DNA of 57,176 nt from an uncultured Planctomycetota bacterium. GTDB lineage: Bacteria; Planctomycetota; Phycisphaerae; Phycisphaerales; UBA5793. Below the pieces are notes generated by a model. That model was not told where the DNA came from and did no database searches. It saw only the letters and a program-made list of their open reading frames with translations. The stretch spans positions 1-57,176 of the forward strand of contig CAADHA010000123.1 of the NCBI GenBank assembly GCA_900696685.1, in the 5' to 3' direction. The translations under genes were made by a program, and so were the position numbers. Numbering within the stretch: the first letter of the stretch is position 1; the number at the start of each line of letters is the position of its first letter. Below are positions 1 through 9,144 of the stretch, piece by piece.

Positions 1-1104
1 ATCATCGGCCGCTACTGGGCGATGGACCGCGACAACCGCTGGGAGCGGATCAAGAGGGCATGGGATTGTCTGACATACATCGGACCTGAAGTATCGGCAG
101 ATCCACGCGAGGCGCCGCCGCGCTTCGATACCGCCGAGGAGGCTGTGCAGGCGTACTACGACAGGCCCGCGAGCGATCGGATGAAGGGTGATGAGTTCAT
201 CACGCCGGCCATGATTGGGCGAGAGGATGATGATGCGACATCTTCGCGTGTTCTTGACCGCGACGTAGTGGTATTTTACAACTACAGAGGTGATCGCCCT
301 CGACAACTCGTCCGCGCATTCGCTATGGAGGACTTCTACCGCAACGTCCCGCCTTCTCCCGATACTGGGGCGAGAGGGTTTCTGAGACGTGGTGATACGA
401 ACCATCATCCTGAATGCGGCGTCTTCACCATGTGCGAGTACGAGAAGGAACTCAACCAGTGGGTGAAGGTCGCCTTTCCCAAGCCGCCGAGACTCACGGA
501 CATCACCGGCGAATACCTCGCGCGCCTGGGCCTGACGCAGTTCCGCTGCGCGGAAACGGAAAAGTACGCGCACGTCACCTTCTTCTTCAACGACTACCGC
601 GATGAACCGTTCGAGGGTGAGCACCGGCGGATCATCCAGAGTCCGAAGGTGCCGACCTATGACCAGCAGCCGGAGATGAGCGCGGCCGGCGTGCGCGACG
701 CGGTGCTCGAACGCCTCGCCGCGGCGGACTGCGAAGACTTCATCATCGTCAACTTCGCCAACCCCGACATGGTCGGCCACACGGGCAACCTTGCGGCGAC
801 GATCAGGGCCGTCGAGGTCGTCGATGGATGCGTCGGAGCGCTTGTCGAGGCAACGCTGAAGCGCGGCGGATCGCTCATCGTTACCGCCGACCACGGCAAC
901 GCCGAGCAGATGTTCGACCCGGCCACGAACAACGCACACACCGCCCACACGCCCTACGACGTGCCCCTCATCGTCGTCGGCGAGGCGTTCAGGGGACGCT
1001 CGCTCCGTAAGAACGGCCGCCTCGCGGACGTCATGCCCACCGCCTTTGACATGACCGGGCTTGAAGTACCCGAGGCAATGACCGGGCGATCGCTGCTGGC
1101 TTGA
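1..1104 (+). CDS. gpmI: 2,3-bisphosphoglycerate-independent phosphoglycerate mutase, 3' part
   Basis: This is the C-terminal part of the cofactor-independent phosphoglycerate mutase, which interconverts 3- and 2-phosphoglycerate in cytosolic glycolysis. The frame is open from the first base, so the N-terminus, including the phosphoserine region, lies outside the window. Near the beginning GRYWAMDRDNRW matches the family's GRYYAMDRDKRW block. RGDRPRQLVRAF matches the substrate-binding arginine block. The alkaline-phosphatase-type metal motif TADHGNAEQM and the following HTAHTPYDVP are intact near the C-terminus. The segment around residues 120-150 (relative to base 1) looks longer than in the classical enzyme. 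The gene converges on dprA with about 105 bases between them and no clear terminator. Confidence 0.93.
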   Translation: MIGRYWAMDRDNRWERIKRAWDCLTYIGPEVSADPREAPPRFDTAEEAVQAYYDRPASDRMKGDEFITPAMIGREDDDATSSRVLDRDVVVFYNYRGDRPRQLVRAFAMEDFYRNVPPSPDTGARGFLRRGDTNHHPECGVFTMCEYEKELNQWVKVAFPKPPRLTDITGEYLARLGLTQFRCAETEKYAHVTFFFNDYRDEPFEGEHRRIIQSPKVPTYDQQPEMSAAGVRDAVLERLAAADCEDFIIVNFANPDMVGHTGNLAATIRAVEVVDGCVGALVEATLKRGGSLIVTADHGNAEQMFDPATNNAHTAHTPYDVPLIVVGEAFRGRSLRKNGRLADVMPTAFDMTGLEVPEAMTGRSLLA

Positions 1105-1210
1105 ATGTTGCCTGACCAGCCCGACGCGCCAGCGAGGGAGTCGCCGGTGTTCTCGCCGATGACCGTGTCGCTGCGCTCCACGACCTTGCTTGCGCTGCGG
1201 GCTGGTTGTG

Positions 1211-2446
1211 TTACCTCTTCCGCTCAATCGCGCTCAGACCCGTGCGGACGATGAGGCCGCGAATCTGGAGGATCGTCAGGTCCGCCTGCAGCGTGTGGAT
1301 CGGCAGGCCGGTGCGCGCGGAGAGCTCGTCGAGTTCCACGGCGCTGCTGTCGAGGACGTCGAGAATGCGCTGCTGGCTGGGTGTGAGGTTCAATCGCGCG
1401 ATCGACGCGGCGGCGCCGTCCGCCGGCGACACGGCCCCATCCCGCGGCCTCTGATCGAAGAGCGACGCATGCGGCCCCGCCTCGACGCCCGCCTCGCGCA
1501 GCGCGCCGGCAATCAGGTGCTCCGACCCTTCGAGCGCCTCGACGATGTCGCCGGCGCCGGTGATGAGCCGCGCCCAGCCCTCGCGGATCATCCTGTGGCA
1601 CCCGGCGGCGCGCGGCGAATCGACGCTGCCCGGCAGGGCGAAGACCTCTCGATGATGCTCCTCGCACGCGAGGCGCGCCGTGATGAGGGCCCCGCTGTGT
1701 TCGCCCGCTTCGATGACCAGCGTGCCCAGCGAGAGGCCGGAGATGAGACGGTTGCGCCGTGGGAAGTTCTCCTTGCCCGGCCCGGCGCGCATGGGAAACT
1801 CGCTGATCAGCGCGCCGCGTCCTTCGCTCACGACCGACTCGAAGAGCGATTCGTTCTCCGGCGGATAGTGATGGCAGAGGCCGGCGCCCATGACGATGAT
1901 GGTGCGCCCGCCGCCGCGCAGCGCGCCGCGATGGGCGTCGGTGTCCACGCCGCGCGCGCCGCCGCTGATGATCGTCAATCCGCGCTGCGCCAGCGCGGCA
2001 CTGATCCGCCCCGCCTGGTCGCGCCCGTACGCCGAGCAGTTGCGCGTGCCCACGATCGCCACGCTGAAGGCGTCGGTCGGCGAAAGCGAACCGCGCACGT
2101 AGAGAATCGGCGGCGGGTCGGGAATGGACTTGAGCAACGGCGGGTAGTGCGGATCGTTGATGGAAATCATCGCCGCGCCGCGGCTCGCGGCTTCGCGCAT
2201 CTCCATCTCGATCTCGTCCTCATCCACGCCGGCGTGAATCGCGCGCGCCCGCTCGCCACTGATGCCCTGCACCTGCTGGAGGTGCGTCAGCGGTGTTTCG
2301 AGAATGGCCCGCGCAGGGCCGAATCGCTCGCGCAGCCGGGCGATGAGAATCGGCCCGATGCCCGGAGTCATGCTCAGGCGGAGCATCGCGCGGACCTCCG
2401 CAGAGTCTGTCCCGGTGGTCTCCGGCATCAGGTGGAATATATCCAT
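1211..2446 (-). CDS. dprA: DNA-processing protein DprA (Smf)
   Basis: DprA binds incoming single-stranded DNA during transformation and loads RecA on it. An N-terminal helical, SAM-like part (about residues 15-90) is followed by the Rossmann-type DprA core, with IVGTRNCSAYG at about 130, SGGARGVDTDAHRGAL at 161-176, FPRRNRLISGLS at about 228 and SGALITA at 251. A C-terminal winged-helix domain (about 345-411) resembles the DprA DML1 region. I chose the ATG at 2446, giving 411 residues. The frame stays open to 2635, but that extension is Arg/Cys-rich, unlike the family, and would overlap the divergent gene. A second ATG six codons in is also possible. No strong ribosome-binding site is visible at either. 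Confidence 0.93.
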   Translation of the reverse strand: MDIFHLMPETTGTDSAEVRAMLRLSMTPGIGPILIARLRERFGPARAILETPLTHLQQVQGISGERARAIHAGVDEDEIEMEMREAASRGAAMISINDPHYPPLLKSIPDPPPILYVRGSLSPTDAFSVAIVGTRNCSAYGRDQAGRISAALAQRGLTIISGGARGVDTDAHRGALRGGGRTIIVMGAGLCHHYPPENESLFESVVSEGRGALISEFPMRAGPGKENFPRRNRLISGLSLGTLVIEAGEHSGALITARLACEEHHREVFALPGSVDSPRAAGCHRMIREGWARLITGAGDIVEALEGSEHLIAGALREAGVEAGPHASLFDQRPRDGAVSPADGAAASIARLNLTPSQQRILDVLDSSAVELDELSARTGLPIHTLQADLTILQIRGLIVRTGLSAIERKR

Positions 2447-2633
2447 CGGACCGGAACAGAACAAATGCCTTACCGGTAGCCGCAGTGCTCTCAATATCTG
2501 TCCAAGGAAGCGCGAATTGGGGAGTTTTCCCCTGGCGCCGGCCTTGTGCGCGCGGCACAATGCACCGCATGCTGCCTTGCAATCCGGCCGCCACAGCCTG
2601 CTTCCAGGTCTCCGGCAGAGGAGGGAGCAACTC

Positions 2634-4034
2634 ATGCAGCGCCTGATCAGGAATCAGAATCGTGTGCGAGACCTGCTGATGGGCGCTGCGATCTTGCAGG
2701 CTGCCGCGGGCGCATTCACCGGTGATGCAATCGCCCAGTGCGACGCGTGGCACGCGATGGACGAGGGTCTCTCGGGCGCGGTCGAGGCGCTCACCGTCTT
2801 TGACGGCCCGCTCATCGCCGCAGGCAGCTTCACCCGCGCCGGCGGACACGACGCCAATCGAATCGCGCGTTGGACGTGGGGCGTGGGGTGGTTTCCCCTC
2901 GATCCCCTCGGCATGAACAGCGACATCTACGCCCTGGCGGTATACAACGGCCAACTCATCGCCGCCGGCGCTTTCACGATGGCCGGCGGCCAGGGCGCCA
3001 GCCGAATCGCGCGCTGGAACGGCGTAAACTGGCAGCCCCTGGCCGGCGGCATCGACGGCGACGTCTATGCGCTCGCGGTCTACGAAGGTGAACTCATCGC
3101 CGGCGGGTTCTTCAGCAGCGCCGGCGGACAGAGCGCCAACCGCATCGCGCGGTGGAACGGCTCGCGCTGGGCGGCGCTGGGCGGCGGCATGGACTGGCCC
3201 GTGGCCGCGCTCGCCGTCTACAACGGCGATCTCATCGCCGGCGGCGGATTCACTTCGCCCGCCAGCCGCCTTGCGCGGTGGAACGGTTCATCGTGGTCAG
3301 CTCTCGGCGCCGGTGTGAACAACACCGTCTACAGCCTCGCCGTCTACGAAGGCGATCTCGTCGCCGGCGGACAGTTCACGCAGGCCGGCAACCAGAGCGC
3401 CAACCACGTGGCGCGGTGGAACGGCTCGACCTGGTCGCCTCTTGACGCGGGAACCAACGGAACCGTCAACGCGCTCATCGTCTACGGAGGCGATCTCATC
3501 GCGGGTGGAGAGTTCACGACTGCCGGCCGCGCCTCGGCCAACCGGGCGGCGCGGTGGAACGGCTCGGCGTGGGGGGCCGTCGGGGGCGGCATGAATGGAA
3601 GCGTCGCCGACTTCACCATCTGGGACAGCCAGTTGATCGGCGGAGGAGCGTTCACGATGGCCGAGGGCCGCACCGCCAACCGCATCGCCCACTGGCAGGA
3701 CTGCGGCGGCGGAGTTCCGCAACTGGCCGTCCGCGCCACCTGCCCCTCCGGCGGGCCCGTCCGGATCGAGTGGTCCGGCGCGACGCCCAACGGGCAGGTC
3801 GCGATCATCTTCGCGCGCAGCACCGGATCGTTCATCATCCCCAACAATCGCCCCTGCGCAGGCACGCCACTCGGCCTCGGCTCGAACCAGATTCAACTCG
3901 CCTTCCAGGGCAGCGCCGGGGCGAACGGCTCGCGCACGATCAACGCGAACGCCGGCCCGGGCGCGTGCGGCGGGTATCTCCAGCTGCTCGACCTGCCCAC
4001 CTGCCGCACAAGCAATGTCGCGGAACTGGAATGA
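2634..4034 (+). CDS. Exported beta-propeller-like repeat protein with shared C-terminal domain
   Basis: This 466-residue protein begins at an ATG preceded by AGAGGAGGGA, a strong ribosome-binding site. A signal-peptide-like stretch (about residues 14-34, ending near AIAQ) is followed by about eight repeats of roughly 40-45 residues. Each carries variants of the pattern IARWNG..W..LGGG, then V.ALAVY.G.LIAGG.FT.AGG. Such repeats usually fold as blades of a propeller. The last 105 or so residues form a separate domain (ATCPSGGP, GATPNGQVA, GSFIIP, GACGGYLQLLD, TC.TSNV) that reappears at the end of the next gene. The function is unknown. An extracellular or surface location is inferred from the signal peptide and repeats. 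Confidence 0.8.
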   Translation: MQRLIRNQNRVRDLLMGAAILQAAAGAFTGDAIAQCDAWHAMDEGLSGAVEALTVFDGPLIAAGSFTRAGGHDANRIARWTWGVGWFPLDPLGMNSDIYALAVYNGQLIAAGAFTMAGGQGASRIARWNGVNWQPLAGGIDGDVYALAVYEGELIAGGFFSSAGGQSANRIARWNGSRWAALGGGMDWPVAALAVYNGDLIAGGGFTSPASRLARWNGSSWSALGAGVNNTVYSLAVYEGDLVAGGQFTQAGNQSANHVARWNGSTWSPLDAGTNGTVNALIVYGGDLIAGGEFTTAGRASANRAARWNGSAWGAVGGGMNGSVADFTIWDSQLIGGGAFTMAEGRTANRIAHWQDCGGGVPQLAVRATCPSGGPVRIEWSGATPNGQVAIIFARSTGSFIIPNNRPCAGTPLGLGSNQIQLAFQGSAGANGSRTINANAGPGACGGYLQLLDLPTCRTSNVAELE

Positions 4035-4076
4035 TCTTCAGGCCGAAACGGTTGACCGAGCAGATGGGAGGCTGCT

Positions 4077-5357
4077 GTGCCCACGACACTTTACCGGATA
4101 GTCGTCCCGGCTGCTCTGCTGCTGGCGCTGGCGCCGCCTGCTGCCTTGGCGCAGGAGTGCGGCTGGTCGCAGATGAATCTCCCGACGCCGCCGGCGCGTC
4201 ACAGCGCGCCTCTCGTCTACGACTCCGCCCGTGATGTCATCGTCATGTTCGGCGGACTCAACACCGACGCCAAGGGGCGAGGCGATCCGTTCGGCGACAC
4301 ATGGGAGTATGACGGCAATGAGTGGCGGCAGGTCGCCACGACCGGCCCATCCCCGCGCATCGGGCACGCGATGGTCTACGACCCGGTTCGCGGCGTCACG
4401 CTGCTCTTCGGCGGCAGCGGACTTGATGGATACAGGAACGACACCTGGCAGTGGGACGGCGCAGCGTGGCGTCTCGTCGCCGCCACAGGCCCCAGGCCGC
4501 GCGGCCGGCACGCCATGGCCTTCGACAGCGATCGCGGCGTGGCCATCCTCTTCGGCGGGGCGCCGCGCGGCGGCGATGAAACATGGGAGTGGAACGGCGT
4601 CGAATGGACGCAGCGCCTCGTCGCCGGTCCGTCCGAGCGCACGCGCCTCGCCCTCGCCTATGACATCGCAAGGCGGAAGACCGTTCTCTTCGGCGGCCGC
4701 AATCCCGACGGCTCGGCCCTCGGTGACACGTGGGAATGGAATGGAGAACAATGGACGCTCGTCGCCGAGACCGGCGCGACGCCTCGATCGCGCGCGGTGA
4801 TGGTCTACGACCCGATCAGAGGCGTGTGTCGTCTCTTCGGCGGCACGGCCGGTCCTTATCGCCGCGACACGTGGGAGTGGAACGGGGCAGCATGGCAACT
4901 CGTCGCCGACGGCGGACCGCCGGCGCGCGTTTACGCCGGCATGGCCCAGCACCTGCGGCTCAACCAGACGATCCTCTTCGGCGGCTGGAGCGGCTCGGCG
5001 CCGCTCGAAGACATGTGGGCGTGGGACTGCGCCGGAGGCGTCGCGCTCGCCGTGGACGCGACGTGCCCGACCGGAGGGCCGATCGAGATCGCGTGGCACG
5101 GCGCGACGCCCAACGGGCAGGTTGCATTGATCTACGCCGCACGCCCTGGTTCATTCATCATTCCGCCGCAATACTCCTGCGCCGGAACGCCGCTGGGCCT
5201 GAGCAGCAGCCGGATTCAAGTTGTCTTCCAGGGCAGCGCAGGCGAGAACGGCTCGCGCACCCTGAATGCCGACGCCGGGCCCGGCGCGTGCGGAGGGTAC
5301 CTGCAACTGCTTGATGTCGCCACGTGCGGGACGAGCAACGTGGTGCAGGTTCAATAA
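4077..5357 (+). CDS. Exported kelch-repeat protein with shared C-terminal domain
   Basis: This 426-residue protein starts at GTG, six bases after GGGAGG. The N-terminus is a clear signal peptide ending at ALA-QE near residue 25. The body has about six kelch-type repeats of 45-50 residues with the pattern PR.RH.MVYD..RGV..LFGG......DTWEW.G..W. The final 105-110 residues match the C-terminal domain of the upstream gene almost position for position, including the cysteines in ATCPTGGP, CAGTPLGL and GACGGYLQLLD. The gene lies 42 bases after its neighbour on the same strand and is probably co-transcribed with it. The shared tail may be a sorting or anchoring domain; this is inference. Confidence 0.82.
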   Translation: MPTTLYRIVVPAALLLALAPPAALAQECGWSQMNLPTPPARHSAPLVYDSARDVIVMFGGLNTDAKGRGDPFGDTWEYDGNEWRQVATTGPSPRIGHAMVYDPVRGVTLLFGGSGLDGYRNDTWQWDGAAWRLVAATGPRPRGRHAMAFDSDRGVAILFGGAPRGGDETWEWNGVEWTQRLVAGPSERTRLALAYDIARRKTVLFGGRNPDGSALGDTWEWNGEQWTLVAETGATPRSRAVMVYDPIRGVCRLFGGTAGPYRRDTWEWNGAAWQLVADGGPPARVYAGMAQHLRLNQTILFGGWSGSAPLEDMWAWDCAGGVALAVDATCPTGGPIEIAWHGATPNGQVALIYAARPGSFIIPPQYSCAGTPLGLSSSRIQVVFQGSAGENGSRTLNADAGPGACGGYLQLLDVATCGTSNVVQVQ

Positions 5358-5396
5358 GTTCGGATGGGCGACGCGGCGAGAAGGACCGTTCGCGAA

Positions 5397-6047
5397 TCAG
5401 CGATGCGGATACGCGGCCGGCGTCGGCTCGGCACGCCAGGTGCGGCGCATGAGGTCGTCTTCCTCGAGCTGTTCCGCCCCGCCGGGCGCAACGTGCTGAT
5501 CGCCGAACATGAAGTTCACCTCTCCGCCGTGGCGCGGCGCGAGGTCACGGCCGCGCGCCAGCAGGCGATACCCGCTGTCTGCGAAGATGAGTTCGACGGC
5601 GCCGAGGCGCTCGGGCTTGACGCTGCGAAAGCGCCAGTTCAAGCCGTAACTCTGCTCGTCTGCCGGCACCGCCTGCGGGCAGGGGATGCGCCAACTCGGG
5701 GGTTGCGACGGGCTGGAATACTCCGCCTCGTGCAGGCGGCGCGTGAAGTCAGATGAGCCTCCGGGCGGCTGGCCTTCGGAGCCGTTGCGGCCGACGTAGC
5801 CGTGTTCGCTCCGGTCGGCGACGGCCGCAAAGCGGATTGGCGCGAGGTCGTAAGCCGTCTTCGCCCATCGGTCAGTCTCCCACGACTGCTCGAAGTGCAG
5901 CAGGCCGAGTTGATGCAGGCGCGTGGCGCACACGGCGGTGCGCGAGGCGGTACGGGCAAGGGCGAGGGAGGGTGCGAAGAGAGCAAGGACGACGGCGAGG
6001 ATGCCCATGACGATGAGAAGTTCGATGAGCGTGAAGCCTCGCCGCAT
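5397..6047 (-). CDS. Prepilin-type N-terminal cleavage/methylation protein (H-x9-DG-like)
   Basis: The N-terminus MRRGFTLIELLIVMGILAVV is a textbook type IV prepilin/pseudopilin signal: prepilin peptidase would cut between G and F, and E5 of the mature chain is conserved. The chosen ATG at 6047 has GGAG nine bases upstream; an in-frame TTG at 6062 is less likely. The C-terminal HGGEVNFMFGDQHV resembles the H-x9-DG motif of the large planctomycete pseudopilin-like families (DUF1559-type). The protein is 216 residues. Such proteins are exported and anchored by the N-terminal helix, but most have no assigned job. It lies 200 bases downstream of the PAS-GAF-receiver gene on the same strand. Confidence 0.88.
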   Translation of the reverse strand: MRRGFTLIELLIVMGILAVVLALFAPSLALARTASRTAVCATRLHQLGLLHFEQSWETDRWAKTAYDLAPIRFAAVADRSEHGYVGRNGSEGQPPGGSSDFTRRLHEAEYSSPSQPPSWRIPCPQAVPADEQSYGLNWRFRSVKPERLGAVELIFADSGYRLLARGRDLAPRHGGEVNFMFGDQHVAPGGAEQLEEDDLMRRTWRAEPTPAAYPHR

Positions 6048-6262
6048 TTCGCCGGTCTCCAACCTGATGAGTGAGCCTTGCCGGCCGCGCGGGGGCCGCG
6101 CAGTGGCCGCGATTTCATCGGGCGGGAGGAGGCGCGCGTGCAGGGCCGCGCGGCGAAACCGCGCGTCAACACCGGGCGCAAGGCGATCTGGGGGATATGT
6201 GCGGCGTGTGCGGACGAGGAGTTATCAGGTCGCGCGCCGGCCGGCACGCGCCTTCACGATCG

Positions 6263-7987
6263 TCAACGGGGCTGGGAGCGCTCGTGCAGGCGCGCCGCCT
6301 TGCCCACCTCGTCGAGAAGTTGATCCACCTGGAAGGGCTTGAAGAGCACGCACTGAAGCCCCTCCTGGCTGGCCCGGACGATCGAGTGGTGCGGGTCGTA
6401 ACCGAAGCCGGTCATCAGAATGACGGGAACGGTGCTGTCAAGGCGGCGCGCAGCCGCGAAGACCTGGTAGCCGTTGTGATCCGGCATCGAGATGTCCGAG
6501 ATCACCAGGTCGAAGTCGCCCGCACGTGCGCGGCTCAGAAGGTCGATCGCCTCCTGGCCGTTCTCGCAGACGGTCACGCGGCAGCCCCGTCGGGTCAGGA
6601 CGGCCTGGATGGTCTCGCGGATGTTGGGTTCGTCGTCGGCCACGAGGACGTGGCGGTTGAGCAGGAGCGGATCGATCTGCGCGTTCTCGATGGCCTCCTG
6701 GATGCCGAGGATGCTGCGCGGTCCCTTGGCGACGTCCTCCACCTTCCTGCGCACCGTGCTCACCAGCGCCAGCACGCGGTCGACGTGCCGCAGCGCGATC
6801 GGGTCGGTGATGACCTTCTCGCGGAGCCCCTCGGCCTCGGCGGTGATGTCGTTGAGCGGCTGGCTGATCTCTCCGATCACGTTGACCGCAACGGTCCCGC
6901 TTGTCGTCACGCGCTCGACCACGAGGAGGTCGAGGATGTTGAGTGCGAGCGCAACATAGCGCCCGAAGATCTCCGCGATCTGCCGGTCGTCTTCGCTGAA
7001 GGCGCCGGGGGTGAGCGACTCGATGTTGAACACGCCGATGACCTGGTCGTGAAGTCGCAGGGGCACGCTGAGGCTGCTGGCGGCGTTGTCGAGCCCTGGA
7101 AGGTAGCGCGGGTCGTTCTGAACGTCGTGGCAGATGTAACTGCGACCCGTCGCCGCGACGTAGCCCGAGATGCCGTTGCCCGTCGTCTCGGCGCGGAGGT
7201 CATAGTCGGCGACGGTCTGCGGCATGCCGACGGTCATCACCGGCAGCAGGCGCCTGGTCTGCTTCTCGAGCAGGTAGATATTGAAATGGTCGAAGTGCAT
7301 CAACTCCTTCGTGAAGTTGATGATCTTGTCCTCGAGCAGAGTGAGGCGCTGGGCCGTGTTGAGCGAAGCGACCGCGTCGGACTCGATGCGCACAAGTTCG
7401 CTCCCCGCCGCGTCGATCGCGTCCAGTTGCTGCTGAAGGCGGCGGCTCTTGGTCGTGTCCCACACGATCGCCAGGATTCGCAGGCTCTCAGGGGCGCTGC
7501 TTCGCGGATCGACCACTGGCGACGCGATCATTTCAAAGAAACGGTTGTCCTCGGTCTGAAAGGCGAAGCGACGGCTCGCGTCCTCGAGCGGCTCGATGCG
7601 ATCGGCATAATGACGCGCCACGTCCTGGCACGTCCGTTCGACCTTCTTCGAAACCGCGTGGTTGAACTGCTGGTACTTGCGGTTGGCCCAGATGAGGCGG
7701 CCGGCGGGATCACACAGGCACACGCCCTCTCCCAGGGCGCCCAGAAGCACGCCCGTCTGCCCGTCGGCCAGGGCGCGCTCGAGAGGCATGAGGGCCGAGG
7801 GATCGGCAAGGATCAGGGCGCCCGCGGCCGCTTCATGCGCGGCCTCGGCATCGCCCACGAACCGCAGGTCAAAGTGCTTGGCGAGGGCCGCGGCCGTGGC
7901 CGAGTCCGCTTCGACGGCGCCATCGAGGATCAGCAGCCTCGGCCTCTGGGCCACCTGGCACTCCGTGGTTCGATTCGTCTCAGCCAT
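6263..7987 (-). CDS. PAS-GAF-response-regulator signalling protein without kinase domain
   Basis: This 574-residue cytosolic protein has, in order, a receiver-like N-terminal segment without catalytic aspartates (residues 15-65), a PAS domain (about 75-180, GVCLCDPAGRLIWANRKYQQFN), a GAF domain (about 215-350, GNGISGYVAATGRSYICHD), a helical linker (about 360-435) and a C-terminal receiver. The receiver is intact: D451/D452, phospho-acceptor D498 in ISDISMPDHNGY, T526 and K550. The linker resembles a histidine-kinase dimerisation region (GEISQPLNDI) but has no phospho-accepting His, and no HATPase domain follows. It probably relays a signal from a separate kinase. It is divergent from the ABC/GldG operon, with a 209-base shared upstream region. 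Confidence 0.88.
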   Translation of the reverse strand: MAETNRTTECQVAQRPRLLILDGAVEADSATAAALAKHFDLRFVGDAEAAHEAAAGALILADPSALMPLERALADGQTGVLLGALGEGVCLCDPAGRLIWANRKYQQFNHAVSKKVERTCQDVARHYADRIEPLEDASRRFAFQTEDNRFFEMIASPVVDPRSSAPESLRILAIVWDTTKSRRLQQQLDAIDAAGSELVRIESDAVASLNTAQRLTLLEDKIINFTKELMHFDHFNIYLLEKQTRRLLPVMTVGMPQTVADYDLRAETTGNGISGYVAATGRSYICHDVQNDPRYLPGLDNAASSLSVPLRLHDQVIGVFNIESLTPGAFSEDDRQIAEIFGRYVALALNILDLLVVERVTTSGTVAVNVIGEISQPLNDITAEAEGLREKVITDPIALRHVDRVLALVSTVRRKVEDVAKGPRSILGIQEAIENAQIDPLLLNRHVLVADDEPNIRETIQAVLTRRGCRVTVCENGQEAIDLLSRARAGDFDLVISDISMPDHNGYQVFAAARRLDSTVPVILMTGFGYDPHHSIVRASQEGLQCVLFKPFQVDQLLDEVGKAARLHERSQPR

Positions 7988-8024
7988 ACTGCGGAACGGG
8001 GCCGCCCTCTCGGGTCGTCGAGTG

Positions 8025-8030
8025 TAGAAT
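8025..8030 (+). promoter_or_regulatory. Candidate -10 element TAGAAT
   Basis: TAGAAT, preceded by TG, lies in the divergent region between the PAS-GAF-receiver gene and the ABC operon, pointing toward the operon. No good -35 box is visible at 16-18 bases. It would give a leader of about 160 bases to the ATG at 8197, or a short leader to an in-frame ATG at 8053. Confidence 0.3.
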
Positions 8031-8196
8031 CGGCGTCGCGCCAGGCAATGATATGAGCGCCGGACCGGCCCGAAGCAATCGTGCCGGCCGGACGCCAGGG
8101 CCGCGTCTGAGAGAAGCGTCGCCGGCGCTGGGCCGCATGGGCCGGCCGCCGCGACGCCGGGTGAATGGACCGCCTCGCACGGGAGCCTTACGCCGC

Positions 8197-9144
8197 ATGA
8201 TCGTGATCGATCATCTCACCAAGTGTTATGGCTCGTTCCGCGCCGTCGCCGACGTCTCGCTCTCGGTCCCGAAGGGGCAGGTGCTCGGGCTGCTCGGCCC
8301 CAACGGCGCAGGGAAGACGACCATCATTCGCGTCATGACGGGCTACCTGCCCCCTACCGTCGGGTCCGCCTCCGTGGACGGGTTTGACAGCGTGACGCAG
8401 TCGAGCGAAGTGCGCAGGCGCCTCGGCTATCTGCCCGAGTCCAATCCGCTCTACGGCGAGATGCGCGTCATCGAGTACCTCCACTTCCGCGGCCGGCTCT
8501 TCGGCCTGGCGCGTCAGGCCCGCGATGCGGCCGTCGAGCGCGTCATCGAACGCTGCTGGCTCAGGGAGATGCGCAGGCGGCAGATCGGGCGCCTGAGCAA
8601 GGGCTACCGCCAGCGCGTCGGACTGGCGGCAGCGATGCTCCACAACCCACCCGTGCTCGTTCTCGACGAACCGACCTCCGGCCTCGACCCCATTCAGATC
8701 CGCGAGACGCGCCACCTGATCCGCGAACTGGCCGGAGATCACACGATGATCCTCTCCAGCCACATCCTGCCCGAGGTCGAGGTCACGTGCGACCGCATCG
8801 TGATCATCGCCCGCGGCGCGATCCGGGCCGACGGCACCGTGGAGCAGTTGCGCCGCAAGGGCGGCGATGCGCCCCGCTACGTGCTCGAGGTGCGCCCGGG
8901 CGGCGAGGGGCCGGCCGTGCGCCAGGCGATCAGCGCGCTGCCCGGCGTCGCGGCCGTGACAGAGGCGGCTCGAGACGGCTGGATGCGCTTCGAGATCACC
9001 GCCGCCTCCGGCGCCGCCGACCTCCGCGAATCCCTCGGCGCCCTCGTGGGCGACCGTCGCCTGCCCTGCCGCGAACTGCACCGCGAGTCCGGCTCGCTCG
9101 AACAACTCTTCGTGCGCATCACGTCCGAGGCGGAGGCGGCATGA
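8197..9144 (+). CDS. ABC transporter ATP-binding protein (GldA-like)
   Basis: This 315-residue ATPase has Walker A GPNGAGKT (residues 34-41), signature LSKGYRQRVGLA, Walker B VLVLDEPTSGLDP, and the D-loop and switch histidine in SSHILPEVE. It is cytosolic and energises the permease encoded next, whose ATG overlaps its TGA by four bases. Together with the GldG-like and DUF4340 genes downstream it forms the GldA/F/G-type set known from gliding Bacteroidetes and widespread in non-gliding bacteria. I chose the ATG at 8197 because the family normally starts right before the first beta strand (MIVIDHLTK). An in-frame ATG at 8053 would add 48 Arg/Pro-rich residues. GGGAG lies about 11 bases upstream of the chosen start. 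Confidence 0.92.
   Translation: MIVIDHLTKCYGSFRAVADVSLSVPKGQVLGLLGPNGAGKTTIIRVMTGYLPPTVGSASVDGFDSVTQSSEVRRRLGYLPESNPLYGEMRVIEYLHFRGRLFGLARQARDAAVERVIERCWLREMRRRQIGRLSKGYRQRVGLAAAMLHNPPVLVLDEPTSGLDPIQIRETRHLIRELAGDHTMILSSHILPEVEVTCDRIVIIARGAIRADGTVEQLRRKGGDAPRYVLEVRPGGEGPAVRQAISALPGVAAVTEAARDGWMRFEITAASGAADLRESLGALVGDRRLPCRELHRESGSLEQLFVRITSEAEAA

Noticed and set aside
1190-2479. A 429-codon plus-strand frame across dprA
   Set aside because: The minus strand carries all DprA motifs; the plus frame is a shadow.
6071-8056. A 661-codon plus-strand frame across the PAS-GAF-receiver gene
   Set aside because: Antisense to clear PAS, GAF and receiver domains; composition (Arg, Asp, Val, His) is typical of shadow frames here.
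8053-8196. 48-residue N-terminal extension of the GldA-like ATPase
   Set aside because: The extension is Arg/Pro-rich and absent from the family; the ATG at 8197 precedes the conserved first strand.
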